From Arthrobacter sp. ISL-95 (GTDB lineage Bacteria; Actinomycetota; Actinomycetes; Actinomycetales; Micrococcaceae): a stretch of DNA of 64,000 nt. Location of the stretch: NCBI RefSeq assembly GCF_018613695.1, contig NZ_JAGGPR010000005.1:555571-619570 (forward strand), written 5' to 3'. Shown here one piece after another: positions 43,744 through 51,581 of the stretch. The notes under the pieces are model-generated. The model was not told the DNA's origin, ran no database searches, and was given only the letters and a program-made list of their open reading frames with translations. Position 1 is the first letter of the stretch. Every line of letters begins with the position of its first letter. The position numbers and the translations under genes are program-made.

Positions 43744-44586
43744 TCAGGTGGTGGGCGCTGAAACAGTGATGGTGACCGTCTCTGCCGGAGCGGCAGAGGG
43801 CTGCCAGCCGTCGCGCTTCTCCCGGTTCCACGTCTGGCCAGCCACGTCCACCTGCGTGATGGACAATGTCTTGGCGTTTGCCACTGCCCACTGAGCCACG
43901 GCCCAGGCCCGTGTTCCGCCCATCTCCAACTGAACCGAGCGGCCCTGGACGGTGGCCGCCTGGGTGCCGAACGCCGTCGTGAGTTCATCGACGACGGCGG
44001 CAGGGTCACCTGCCGCTTCGGGCATGCGCAGTTCGCAGTTCAGCGCTGCCTCGGAGTGCCCGGTGAGCGCAGAAGCGAAAGCCCTGCCCATGCCTTCGTG
44101 TTGGGCGTAAGCGCGGGGGAAGGCGGAACGTTGAACAGCTTGGGCGGCTTGGGTGATTTCCATGGATTCGTAGCCGGGGACCTTGATCAAGCCATCAAAG
44201 AACGCGTTCGCTGCGTAGACGGGGTTCATGACCTGTTCCTCGGTTCCCCACCCTTGTGAGGGTCTTTGCTGGAACAGCCCACGTGAGTCGGGGCCGGCGT
44301 CGTCGCCGTAGTTGATGTTCCGCAGCCTGGATTCCTGCATGGCCGTGGCCAAAGCGATGGTTGCCGCCCGGGGTGGCAACCCTCGCCGAACGGAGATTGC
44401 AGAGATGAGCGAAGCGTTGGCGGCCTGATCCGTGGCAAGCTCGTGGCTTTCGGGGCCGACGACGGCGAAGCAGCGCTCCGTGACCAGGGTCTCGGAGCGC
44501 TGCAGCACTGCAACTATCGCGTAAATGGCCCCTGCCACGAGGGCCAAAGCCAGTACCGCAACGATGGCGCGGCGGAACCAGCGCAT
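43744..44586 (-). CDS. Membrane-anchored lysozyme-like protein, putative muralytic enzyme
   Basis: A 280-residue protein with one N-terminal helix (5-29), so it is anchored or secreted. Residues about 75-115 (ATIALATAMQESRLRNINYG...SRGLFQQRPSQGWGT) match the lysozyme-like fold of transglycosylases, with E84 of MQESRL as the candidate acid and SRGLFQQRPS as the usual downstream motif. Databases sometimes call such proteins transporters, which the sequence does not support. It starts 14 bases after dapD and is probably co-transcribed, linking it to the cell wall. Activity is inferred. Confidence 0.7.
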   Translation of the reverse strand: MRWFRRAIVAVLALALVAGAIYAIVAVLQRSETLVTERCFAVVGPESHELATDQAANASLISAISVRRGLPPRAATIALATAMQESRLRNINYGDDAGPDSRGLFQQRPSQGWGTEEQVMNPVYAANAFFDGLIKVPGYESMEITQAAQAVQRSAFPRAYAQHEGMGRAFASALTGHSEAALNCELRMPEAAGDPAAVVDELTTAFGTQAATVQGRSVQLEMGGTRAWAVAQWAVANAKTLSITQVDVAGQTWNREKRDGWQPSAAPAETVTITVSAPTT

Positions 44587-44600
44587 TGGTTTATCTCCTG

Positions 44601-45626
44601 CTAGTTGGCGTGGAGGGCCTCGTTCAGCTCCACGGTCTGGCCCTTGCGCGGAAGGACTTCCACGCCGCCGGTGGTGGAGTTGCGGCGGAAGAGGAGGTTG
44701 GGGACACCGGAGAGTTCCACGGCCTTGATGATCTGGCTGGTGTCCTCGCCGTTCTCGTCCTTGGGGCCTGGAATCCGTACACGAGTGCCGGCGGTGACGT
44801 AAAGGCCGGCCTCCACTACGGAGTCATCGCCAATGCTGATGCCCACGCCGGAGTTGGCACCGAGCAGGACGCGCTCGCCCAGGGCGATCTTTTCCTTGCC
44901 GCCACCGGAGAGCGTACCCATGATGGATGCTCCGCCGCCAACGTCCGTACCGTCACCGGCTACGACGCCTGCGGAGATTCGGCCTTCCACCATGGAGGTG
45001 CCCAGGGTTCCTGCGTTGAAGTTCACGAAGCCTTCGTGCATCACGGTGGTGCCTTCGGCGAGGTGGGCACCCAGACGGACGCGGTCGGCGTCGGCAATGC
45101 GCACACCGGTGGGAACCACGTAGTCAACCATCCGCGGGAACTTGTCCACGCCGTACACCACAACGTTGCCGCGCTTGCGCAGGCGGGCGCGGGTGAGTTC
45201 GAAGCCGTCAACCGCGGCGGGGCCGAAGTTCGTCCACACAACGTTGGGCAGCTTGCCGAAGACGCCGTCCAGGTTGATGCTGTTCGGCTTGACCAGGCGG
45301 TGGGAGAGGAGGTGCAAACGCAGGTACGCGTCGGCAGTGTCTGCCGGGGCTGCGTCGAGGTCGATCTGTGCGAAGACCACCTTCTGCTCGGTGGCGCGGT
45401 CGGCGTCCTTGCCTTCCTCGGCAAGCGCAGTGAGCGCGGGATCGGCGTTCTCGACGTCGCGCAAGGACTCGGCAGCAACGCCCAGCGCGGGTGCGGGGTA
45501 CCAGACATCCAGCACGGTTGCTTCTCCGGAAGCCGAGGTGGCGATGGTGGCGAGGCCGAAGCCATAAGCCGATCGGGGGTTGGCGGGCGCGGTTGCGGGC
45601 ACAGCAGAGGAAGCAGTTTCAGTCAT
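44601..45626 (-). CDS. dapD: Tetrahydrodipicolinate N-succinyltransferase
   Basis: A 341-residue actinobacterial DapD, transferring succinyl from succinyl-CoA to tetrahydrodipicolinate in the lysine/meso-DAP pathway. The C-terminal half is a left-handed parallel beta-helix with hexapeptide repeats ([38 protein letters not shown]). The N-terminal ~110 residues and the [16 protein letters not shown] block are typical of the mycobacterial type. It diverges from dapE over 95 bases, with back-to-back -10 elements. A putative muralytic gene follows it. Confidence 0.95.
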   Translation of the reverse strand: MTETASSAVPATAPANPRSAYGFGLATIATSASGEATVLDVWYPAPALGVAAESLRDVENADPALTALAEEGKDADRATEQKVVFAQIDLDAAPADTADAYLRLHLLSHRLVKPNSINLDGVFGKLPNVVWTNFGPAAVDGFELTRARLRKRGNVVVYGVDKFPRMVDYVVPTGVRIADADRVRLGAHLAEGTTVMHEGFVNFNAGTLGTSMVEGRISAGVVAGDGTDVGGGASIMGTLSGGGKEKIALGERVLLGANSGVGISIGDDSVVEAGLYVTAGTRVRIPGPKDENGEDTSQIIKAVELSGVPNLLFRRNSTTGGVEVLPRKGQTVELNEALHAN

Positions 45627-45632
45627 GGGCCA

Positions 45633-45638
45633 AGTCTA
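45633..45638 (-). promoter_or_regulatory. -10 element TAGACT of dapD
   Basis: TAGACT, TGGCCC, then the ATG at 45626 on the minus strand. It is 71 bases from the dapE -10 on the other strand. Confidence 0.5.
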
Positions 45639-45709
45639 TCCAGCAGGCAGAGGTCGGTTAAAACGCGTCTCACCCCGTAGAAGTCGCATTTATGGTTGAT
45701 GCCGGGGAT

Positions 45710-45715
45710 TAGGCT
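45710..45715 (+). promoter_or_regulatory. -10 element TAGGCT of dapE
   Basis: TAGGCT, GGACGG, then the GTG at 45722. Confidence 0.5.
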
Positions 45716-45721
45716 GGACGG

Positions 45722-46846
45722 GTGACCTTGAACCCTGCTCCCGCCCTCCTTGACCTGCGCCAGGACGTTGCCCTCCTGACGGCCGCGATCGTCGACTTCA
45801 ACAGCGTTTCCGGCAATGAGACCGAGCTCGCCGACGCCGTTGAGTCTGCCCTGCGCGCCATCCCTGCATATACCGTGACCCGTGACGGCGACGCCATCAT
45901 TGCCCGGACCGAACTTGGCCGCTCCGAGCGCGTTATCCTGGCCGGACACTTGGACACCGTGCCACTGCCCACCGTTCAGGGTTCCCTGGGTACCGTTCCG
46001 GCTACATGGGAGTCCGGCGTTCCCGGTGAAGGCGTGCTGTATGGCCGTGGGACAACGGACATGAAGGGCGGCGTTGCGGTGCAGCTTGCACTCGCGGCAA
46101 CACTGTTCGACGACGGGCGGCAGCCGGACAAGGACGTCACCTTCGTGTTTTACGACCATGAGGAAGTGGAAGCGGTCAAGAGCGGACTGGGAAGGCTGGT
46201 CCGCAACGACGGTGACCTGCTGAAGGGCGACTTCGCGATCCTGCTGGAGCCAACCCACGGCACAGTGGAAGGCGGTTGCAACGGAACCAGTCGTTTTGAA
46301 GCCACCACCATCGGCGAAACAGCCCACTCTGCGCGGGCGTGGATGGGCGTGAACGCGATCCACGCCGCAGCCCCTGTTCTGGCCCGGCTCGCCGCCTATG
46401 AGCCGCAGACCATCAACGTGGACGGGCTCGATTACCGCGAGAGCCTCAACGCCGTGAAGATCAACGGTGGAACGGCAGGCAACGTCATCCCGGACCGCTG
46501 CGTGGTGGAAATCAACTACCGCTTTGCTCCGGACAAGACCCCGGACCAGGCCGAGGCCCACGTCCGGGACTTGCTGGAAGGATTCGACGTCGTCCGTACG
46601 GACGCTGCTGCCGGTGCGAGGCCCGGACTGAACCACCCCGCCGCCGCGTCTTTCGTTGCTGCAGTGGGTGCCGAGCCCAAGCCCAAATACGGATGGACCG
46701 ACGTCGCGCGCTTCAGTGAGCTGGGTATCCCGGCGGTGAACTTCGGCCCCGGTGACCCCCTGCTGGCGCACAAGGACAACGAGCACGTGGACGCCGATGC
46801 CGTCCGTGAGTGCCTCCGTGCACTGAGGACGTGGCTGACGCCGTAG
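45722..46846 (+). CDS. dapE: Succinyl-diaminopimelate desuccinylase
   Basis: A 374-residue M20-family dinuclear zinc hydrolase that removes succinate from N-succinyl-L,L-DAP. Metal and catalytic residues are H76 and D78 (GHLDTVP), D113 (GTTDMKGG), E147/E148 (DHEEVEA) and a late histidine (LLAHKDNEHVDAD). The dimerisation/lid domain begins near 180. With dapC (38.6 kb) and dapD, three consecutive steps of the succinylase branch are encoded within 8 kb. It ends in a perfect-stem terminator shared with gluD. Confidence 0.95.
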   Translation: MTLNPAPALLDLRQDVALLTAAIVDFNSVSGNETELADAVESALRAIPAYTVTRDGDAIIARTELGRSERVILAGHLDTVPLPTVQGSLGTVPATWESGVPGEGVLYGRGTTDMKGGVAVQLALAATLFDDGRQPDKDVTFVFYDHEEVEAVKSGLGRLVRNDGDLLKGDFAILLEPTHGTVEGGCNGTSRFEATTIGETAHSARAWMGVNAIHAAAPVLARLAAYEPQTINVDGLDYRESLNAVKINGGTAGNVIPDRCVVEINYRFAPDKTPDQAEAHVRDLLEGFDVVRTDAAAGARPGLNHPAAASFVAAVGAEPKPKYGWTDVARFSELGIPAVNFGPGDPLLAHKDNEHVDADAVRECLRALRTWLTP

Positions 46847-46876
46847 TCCCTCGCGTGGCGTCCCCGCAGCAAAGAA

Positions 46877-46908
46877 GAAGGTCCGCAGCTTGGTGGCTGC
46901 GGACCTTC
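46877..46908. terminator. Bidirectional terminator, dapE/gluD
   Basis: A perfect 12-bp stem (46877-46888 with 46897-46908), loop CTTGGTGG, flanked by AAAGAA and TCTTT, which give A/T tracts on both strands. Confidence 0.85.
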
Positions 46909-46923
46909 ATCTTTGGTGGAGGA

Positions 46924-47790
46924 TTACTTCTTGTCCGTACCCGGTACGTTGACTTCGAGATCCACCGTCTTGATGGCCGAGGCCATGCCGCCGGCGGCCT
47001 TCTTGGAACCGCGGCGCTCAATCATGATCGCAATCCGTGACACCGTGAGGTTGATCAGGATGTAGATCGCAGCGCCAACGAAGAACGCCGGGAACAGGAA
47101 GTCCGGACCCAGGAAGTCGGCCATGATCTGGATCTTTCGCAGCAGTTCCTCGTAACCCACGATGTAGCCGAGCGAGGTGTCCTTGAGCAGAACCACCAAC
47201 TGCGCAACCAAGGACGGAAGCATGCGCCGCACGGCCTGCGGGAATTCGATGGACATCCGCGACTGGAAGCTTCGGAGGCCGATGGCCAAACCAGCCTCGC
47301 GTTGCCCCTTGGGGAGGGACTGGATGCCGGCACGCAGGATTTCAGCGAAGATGGCGGCGTTGTAAAGAACCAAGCCAACAACAACGGCTTGGAACTGACC
47401 CGTGGCGAAAACCAAGAGGACGAACAACATCATGAGGACCACGGGCATGCCGCGGAGGAACTCAAGCACCACCTGGGTGGGAATCCGGATCCAAGGAATC
47501 AAGGAGATACGCAAGAGGCAGAGCGCGATCCCCAGGGGGAACGCGATCACAGCCGCCACGGCAGCTGCGGCCAACGTGGAAAGGATGCCTTGGCCGATCA
47601 GGTTCCATACATCCGGTGCCATGGGGCCGTAGAAGATAGCCCAGCGGTCGGCGTCGAAAATGCCCTGCTGTGCCAGCGTTAGGACAGCGATAGCAAGGAT
47701 GCCAAGAATGATCAGAACGCCGGCCGCGGAGCCGATGAGCGAATAGAGGCGGGCCTTGGGCCCGGGGACGTCGTAAAGGACCGATGTCAT
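46924..47790 (-). CDS. gluD: Glutamate ABC importer, permease GluD
   Basis: A 288-residue HisM/GlnP-type amino-acid permease with five to six helices. It begins with a helix at about 18-40. The central domain carries the coupling loop GLRSFQSRMSIEFPQAVRRMLPSL (about 170-193), and the usual RAGIQSLPKGQREAGLAIG precedes it. A basic tail ends in VPGTDKK. It is the last gene of the cluster; its ATG overlaps the gluC stop (ATGA). Confidence 0.92.
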   Translation of the reverse strand: MTSVLYDVPGPKARLYSLIGSAAGVLIILGILAIAVLTLAQQGIFDADRWAIFYGPMAPDVWNLIGQGILSTLAAAAVAAVIAFPLGIALCLLRISLIPWIRIPTQVVLEFLRGMPVVLMMLFVLLVFATGQFQAVVVGLVLYNAAIFAEILRAGIQSLPKGQREAGLAIGLRSFQSRMSIEFPQAVRRMLPSLVAQLVVLLKDTSLGYIVGYEELLRKIQIMADFLGPDFLFPAFFVGAAIYILINLTVSRIAIMIERRGSKKAAGGMASAIKTVDLEVNVPGTDKK

Positions 47791-48437
47791 CGGGCAATCG
47801 CCACCTTTCGTTCAACAAAGTGCGCCAGAAGTCCCAAGGGAACTGTGATCAAGAGGTAGAAGAACGCCACCCCGAGGAGGATCCAGAGGACCTGGTTGCC
47901 GTAGTCGTTGGAGAGCTGGCGGCCGTAACCGAAAAGCTCCAGAACGAAGAACGCGCCGGCCACCGAGGAGTTCTTGACCAGTGCAATCAGGATGTTGATC
48001 AACGGGGGTATGACGGTGCGCACGGCTTGGGGGAGGACGATGAAGCCCAGAACCTGGGTGAAGGTCATGCCGATGCTGCGCGCAGCCTCTGCTTGGCCCA
48101 CTGGCACGCTGTTGACGCCGGAACGGACGGCTTCGGCAATGAAGGCGGCCGTGTAGCTGCTCAACGCGATGATGGCAGCAACTTCGAATTGTTCAAACTT
48201 GACGCCCAACCGGGGCAGAACAATGGCGGCAAAAAAGAAAATAATGGTCAACGGGGTGTTACGTGCCACTTCAACATAGAACATGCTGAAACCGCGAAGT
48301 GCTGCCACGGGGGAAACCCTCATGGCTGCCAGGAGTGTGCCGACAATGAGGGCAATGATTCCTGAAATTACGGAGAGATAAAGGGTTCGGAGAAAACCGT
48401 CCCAATATTCGGGGAGGCTTGCTATGACGGCGTCCAT
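47787..48437 (-). CDS. gluC: Glutamate ABC importer, permease GluC
   Basis: A 216-residue permease with five helices. The coupling region reads VRSGVNSVPVGQAEAARSIGMTFTQVLGFIVLPQAVRTVIPPL (about 100-142). It pairs with GluD to form the channel. It is separated from gluB by 92 bases that contain a strong hairpin. The start is ATG at 48437 with GGAAG-like bases upstream. Confidence 0.92.
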   Translation of the reverse strand: MDAVIASLPEYWDGFLRTLYLSVISGIIALIVGTLLAAMRVSPVAALRGFSMFYVEVARNTPLTIIFFFAAIVLPRLGVKFEQFEVAAIIALSSYTAAFIAEAVRSGVNSVPVGQAEAARSIGMTFTQVLGFIVLPQAVRTVIPPLINILIALVKNSSVAGAFFVLELFGYGRQLSNDYGNQVLWILLGVAFFYLLITVPLGLLAHFVERKVAIAR

Positions 48438-48482
48438 GGCTTCCTTTGGCTGCAGCTAATCAGGGAACAGGGTCCTGGATTC

Positions 48483-48520
48483 GTCAACTGCCGCCACCCG
48501 GAGGGGCGGCGGCAGCTGAC
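48483..48520 (-). promoter_or_regulatory. Intercistronic hairpin between gluB and gluC
   Basis: A 17-bp stem with two wobble pairs (48483-48499 with 48504-48520), loop of four, lies 10 bases after the gluB stop. It could partly terminate transcription or protect the gluB mRNA 3' end, so that binding protein exceeds permease. Confidence 0.6.
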
Positions 48521-48529
48521 GGGTCCCGA

Positions 48530-49408
48530 CTAGTAGCGGTTGATCGTAGGAAGTTCAGGGGCGGTCTTGATGACCTTGCCTGCAGTGGCTTCCCAAGCCT
48601 TCTTGTAGGTATCGTCCTTGGCGAATCCCTCAAGCTGGTCGTTGATCCAGTTGCGGAATACAGTGTCATCTTTCTTCAGGCCGATGCCATAAGGCTCCTT
48701 GGTGAAGGTTTCATCCGAGGCGAGCTTGAAGGCATCCGGTTCCTTGTCCACGTAGCCGGCAAGGATCACGTTGTCAGTGGTGACAGCGACGACCTGCTTG
48801 TTGCGCAGCGGTTCCAGGCAAGCAGTGTAGGTTGCCGCGGGGACTACCTCTGCGTTGTACTTCTCGGCAATGGTCTTGGCCGGGGTGGAACCCGTGACGG
48901 AGCAGACCTTCTTGCCGGCAACATCTTCAGGCTTGGTGATGGAGGTGTCGTCCTTGTTCACCAACAGAGCTTGGCCGGCTTCGTAGTACGGACCGGCGAA
49001 GGCGACCTTTTCCTTACGGGCGTCGTTGATGGTGTACGTGGCGATCACAAGATCCACGCGGCCCTGCTCGATGAACGACTCACGGTTCTGGGAGACGGTC
49101 TCTACCCACTCGATCTTGTCAGCGGGGATACCCAGCTTGGCGGCGATTGCCTTGCCCATTTCAACGTCGAAACCGACAGGCTTGCCATCCAGGCCCTTCT
49201 GGCCGAACAGAGGCTGATCGAACTTGGTTCCGATCTTGATGGTCCCGGCCTTGTTCAGCTTCTCCATGGTGGTGCCGGCTTCGAAGCTCGCCGAGGCAAC
49301 GGGGGGAGTGGTGGTACTGCTGCCGCCGCCGCAAGCGCTCAGTGAGAGAGCCAGCGCAGCCGATGCGGCCACCAGGAGTGACTTCCTCCGGGTAATAAGA
49401 GACTTCAT
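48530..49408 (-). CDS. gluB: Glutamate-binding lipoprotein GluB
   Basis: A 292-residue family-3 solute-binding protein. The lipobox LSLSAC puts C26 as the anchored residue, followed by a Gly/Ser/Thr linker. Ligand-domain hallmarks are IKIGTKFDQPLFGQKG, GFDVEMGKAIAAKLG and RVDLVIATYTINDARKEKVAFAGPYY. It binds glutamate, aspartate or related acids outside the cell. GGAAC-type bases precede the ATG, and a small GGCCG/CGGCC hairpin lies between gluA and this gene. Confidence 0.93.
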   Translation of the reverse strand: MKSLITRRKSLLVAASAALALSLSACGGGSSTTTPPVASASFEAGTTMEKLNKAGTIKIGTKFDQPLFGQKGLDGKPVGFDVEMGKAIAAKLGIPADKIEWVETVSQNRESFIEQGRVDLVIATYTINDARKEKVAFAGPYYEAGQALLVNKDDTSITKPEDVAGKKVCSVTGSTPAKTIAEKYNAEVVPAATYTACLEPLRNKQVVAVTTDNVILAGYVDKEPDAFKLASDETFTKEPYGIGLKKDDTVFRNWINDQLEGFAKDDTYKKAWEATAGKVIKTAPELPTINRY

Positions 49409-49463
49409 GGTGTTCCTTTCATTGGGTGGCCGCCTTACGGCCGGGGGTGCGGGCAGTAAGGAG

Positions 49464-50219
49464 CTAGTGGGTCAAGAGCTTGGACAAGAAGTCCTTGGCA
49501 CGGGTGCTCTTCGGGTTGGTGAAGAATTCCTCGGGGGTTGCGTCCTCCACGATCTGACCGTCGGCCATGAACACCACGCGGTCGGCGGCCTTCCGGGCAA
49601 AGCCCATCTCGTGGGTGACCACGATCATGGTCATGCCTTCCTTGGCCAGCTGGATCATGACGTCCAACACTTCGTTGATCATCTCGGGGTCCAACGCGGA
49701 CGTGGGCTCGTCGAACAGCATCACCTTCGGCTTCATGGCAAGAGCGCGGGCGATTGCCACACGCTGCTGCTGGCCGCCGGAGAGCTGGGCGGGAAGCTTG
49801 GGGGCCTGGTGTCCGACTCCTACGCGTTCAAGGAGCGCCATGGCTTCCTTGTCGGCCGTGCCCTTGGCCACCTTCTTGACCTTGATGGGACCCAAAGTGA
49901 CGTTCTCAAGAATCGTCTTGTGGGCGAACAGGTTGAAGGACTGGAAAACCATTCCGACGTCGGCACGCAGGTGCGCGAGGTCCTTGCCTTCTTCGGGAAG
50001 CTTCTTCCCGTCAATGGCGATGTCGCCGTCGTCGATGGTTTCCAAGCGGTTGATCGCACGGCAGAGAGTGGATTTACCGGAACCGGAAGGTCCAATGACC
50101 ACCACAACTTCACCCTTCTTAACCTGAAGGTTGATGTCTTTGAGGACATGCAATTGACCGTAGTGCTTATTGACGCCGTTCAGGGAGACGAGGGCATCGC
50201 CGGACGCTTGAGTAGTCAT
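49464..50219 (-). CDS. gluA: Glutamate ABC importer, ATP-binding subunit GluA
   Basis: A 251-residue polar amino-acid ABC ATPase (GlnQ type). Walker A is GPSGSGKST (43-51), signature LSGGQQQR, Walker [17 protein letters not shown], and the H-loop [19 protein letters not shown]. The order gluA-gluB-gluC-gluD matches the glutamate uptake operon of corynebacteria. The ATG has TAGATT six bases upstream. It is divergent from the LOG-family gene across 163 bases. Confidence 0.95.
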   Translation of the reverse strand: MTTQASGDALVSLNGVNKHYGQLHVLKDINLQVKKGEVVVVIGPSGSGKSTLCRAINRLETIDDGDIAIDGKKLPEEGKDLAHLRADVGMVFQSFNLFAHKTILENVTLGPIKVKKVAKGTADKEAMALLERVGVGHQAPKLPAQLSGGQQQRVAIARALAMKPKVMLFDEPTSALDPEMINEVLDVMIQLAKEGMTMIVVTHEMGFARKAADRVVFMADGQIVEDATPEEFFTNPKSTRAKDFLSKLLTH

Positions 50220-50225
50220 ACGACG

Positions 50226-50231
50226 AATCTA
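50226..50231 (-). promoter_or_regulatory. -10 element TAGATT of the gluABCD operon
   Basis: TAGATT, CGTCGT, then the ATG of gluA at 50219 on the minus strand. Confidence 0.5.
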
Positions 50232-50370
50232 GCGAACAAAGAAGCAAATATGACCACGGTCACGGCAACTTCCTGAAGATCGTGACTGAACAGAAACCTG
50301 CCCCACAGCGATATACCAGACTGCAATGCAAGAAGCGGGTCGCTGCCGCGAAGCACGCCTCCATCCGCGC

Positions 50371-50376
50371 TAGCCT
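50371..50376 (+). promoter_or_regulatory. -10 element TAGCCT of the LOG-family gene
   Basis: TAGCCT, TGGGCA, then the ATG at 50383. Confidence 0.5.
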
Positions 50377-50382
50377 TGGGCA

Positions 50383-51222
50383 ATGAGCATCAGCCAGCAC
50401 CCCGTTCCCCGCCCGGATGCCAACAGACGCGTCGCGGGCACCCATGTGCCGCTCCCCTCGGAGATCGCCCCCGCCAAGCACAAGGGCTCCCTCGAGCTCC
50501 GACGCAAACAAGCGGACACGGGAATGTCGGACCAGCATCTGCTGGACACCAGCGGTGCCGGGCAGTTCATCCACACCGATCCATGGCGTGTCCTGAGGAT
50601 CCAGAGCGAATTCGTGGAGGGCTTCGGTGCCTTGGCTGATCTGGGGCCTGCGGTCAGCGTGTTCGGTTCTGCGCGGACCAAACCGGGAACCGAGTACTAC
50701 GAGATGGCCGTGGACGTGGGCCGCAAGCTCGCTGAAGCCGGAGTTGCCGTGATCACCGGCGGCGGTCCCGGATCCATGGAAGCTGCCAACAAGGGAGCCG
50801 TGGAAGGCAATGGAGTCTCCGTGGGCCTGGGCATCGAACTGCCGTTCGAGCAGGGACTGAACCAGTGGGTGGACCTGGGCATCAACTTCCGGTACTTCTT
50901 CGCCCGCAAAACCATGTTCGTCAAGTACGCCCAGGGCTTCGTCGTGCTGCCCGGGGGACTCGGCACTCTGGATGAGTTGTTCGAGGCCATGGTTCTGGTC
51001 CAAACCCGCAAGGTGACCTCGTTCCCCATTGTGCTGCTGGGCGTTCGCTTTTGGGGACCCATGATCGAGTGGATCAGGGAGACCTTGGTGGCGGAAGGCA
51101 TGGTTTCGGAGAAGGACCTTGACCTGATCCAGCTGGTGGATGACCCCGCCGACGCCGTGCACCGGGTTCTGCACGGTGCACCCCTTCCACCTACCACCAA
51201 CGGAAATCAGCGCCCGGAGTAA
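50383..51222 (+). CDS. LOG family protein (TIGR00730), cytokinin-type phosphoribohydrolase
   Basis: A 279-residue Rossmann-fold LOG protein. The nucleotide motif GGGPGSMEAANKGA starts near G126 and the catalytic PGGLGTLDE is at about 190-198. LOG enzymes split N6-modified AMP into free base and ribose 5-phosphate; the mycobacterial homologue Rv1205 was described as a LOG-type enzyme. An N-terminal extension of about 75 residues precedes the core. It is followed closely by the DivIVA-like and mannosyltransferase genes, so an operon of three is likely. Confidence 0.88.
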   Translation: MSISQHPVPRPDANRRVAGTHVPLPSEIAPAKHKGSLELRRKQADTGMSDQHLLDTSGAGQFIHTDPWRVLRIQSEFVEGFGALADLGPAVSVFGSARTKPGTEYYEMAVDVGRKLAEAGVAVITGGGPGSMEAANKGAVEGNGVSVGLGIELPFEQGLNQWVDLGINFRYFFARKTMFVKYAQGFVVLPGGLGTLDELFEAMVLVQTRKVTSFPIVLLGVRFWGPMIEWIRETLVAEGMVSEKDLDLIQLVDDPADAVHRVLHGAPLPPTTNGNQRPE

Positions 51223-51239
51223 CCGGCTGTTCTGGCACG

Positions 51240-51581
51240 ATGGACACTGTGAGCTTTTTCCTGGTGTTTCTCGCGATAGTCCTTGTCGGTGCGGCGCTGT
51301 ATCTCGGTGCAGGAATGGTCAAGGGGCGCTCGATCGGATCGGGGCTTGAACAACCCGTCCCCAACCTGCCCGCTGTCCTGCTGCCCGAGGACGCCAAGCC
51401 CGCCGATGTGGATTCACTGCGCTTTGCCTTGGGTCTTCGGGGGTACCGGATGGATCAGGTGGACCAAGTGCTGGACGAGCTGAGGGACCAGTTACAGGCC
51501 AAGGACCGCGAAATCGAACGGCTCGGGGCGCTGGTTCGGACTCTCCCTGATGACGGCGAAACCGACCGGACCCGGCAGTGA
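51240..51581 (+). CDS. Small membrane protein with DivIVA-like segment
   Basis: A 113-residue protein: one N-terminal helix (5-27), a linker, and a DivIVA-type segment DSLRFALGLRGYRMDQVDQVLDELRDQL (about 58-85) that should form a coiled coil. DivIVA domains recognise curved or polar membrane and recruit envelope-growth proteins. The ATG at 51240 or the GTG at 51249 could be the start; the GTG has CACGAT seven bases upstream, a weaker version of the leaderless pattern. Its TGA overlaps the next GTG (GTGA). Confidence 0.75.
   Translation: MDTVSFFLVFLAIVLVGAALYLGAGMVKGRSIGSGLEQPVPNLPAVLLPEDAKPADVDSLRFALGLRGYRMDQVDQVLDELRDQLQAKDREIERLGALVRTLPDDGETDRTRQ

Noticed and set aside
43744..44586. Annotation as a heavy-metal or cobalt transporter
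   Set aside because: Only one membrane helix is present and the remainder resembles a lysozyme-like domain.
44586..45680. A long plus-strand frame over dapD
   Set aside because: The hexapeptide repeats and active-site blocks of DapD are on the minus strand; the other frame is Gly/Val/His-rich shadow sequence.
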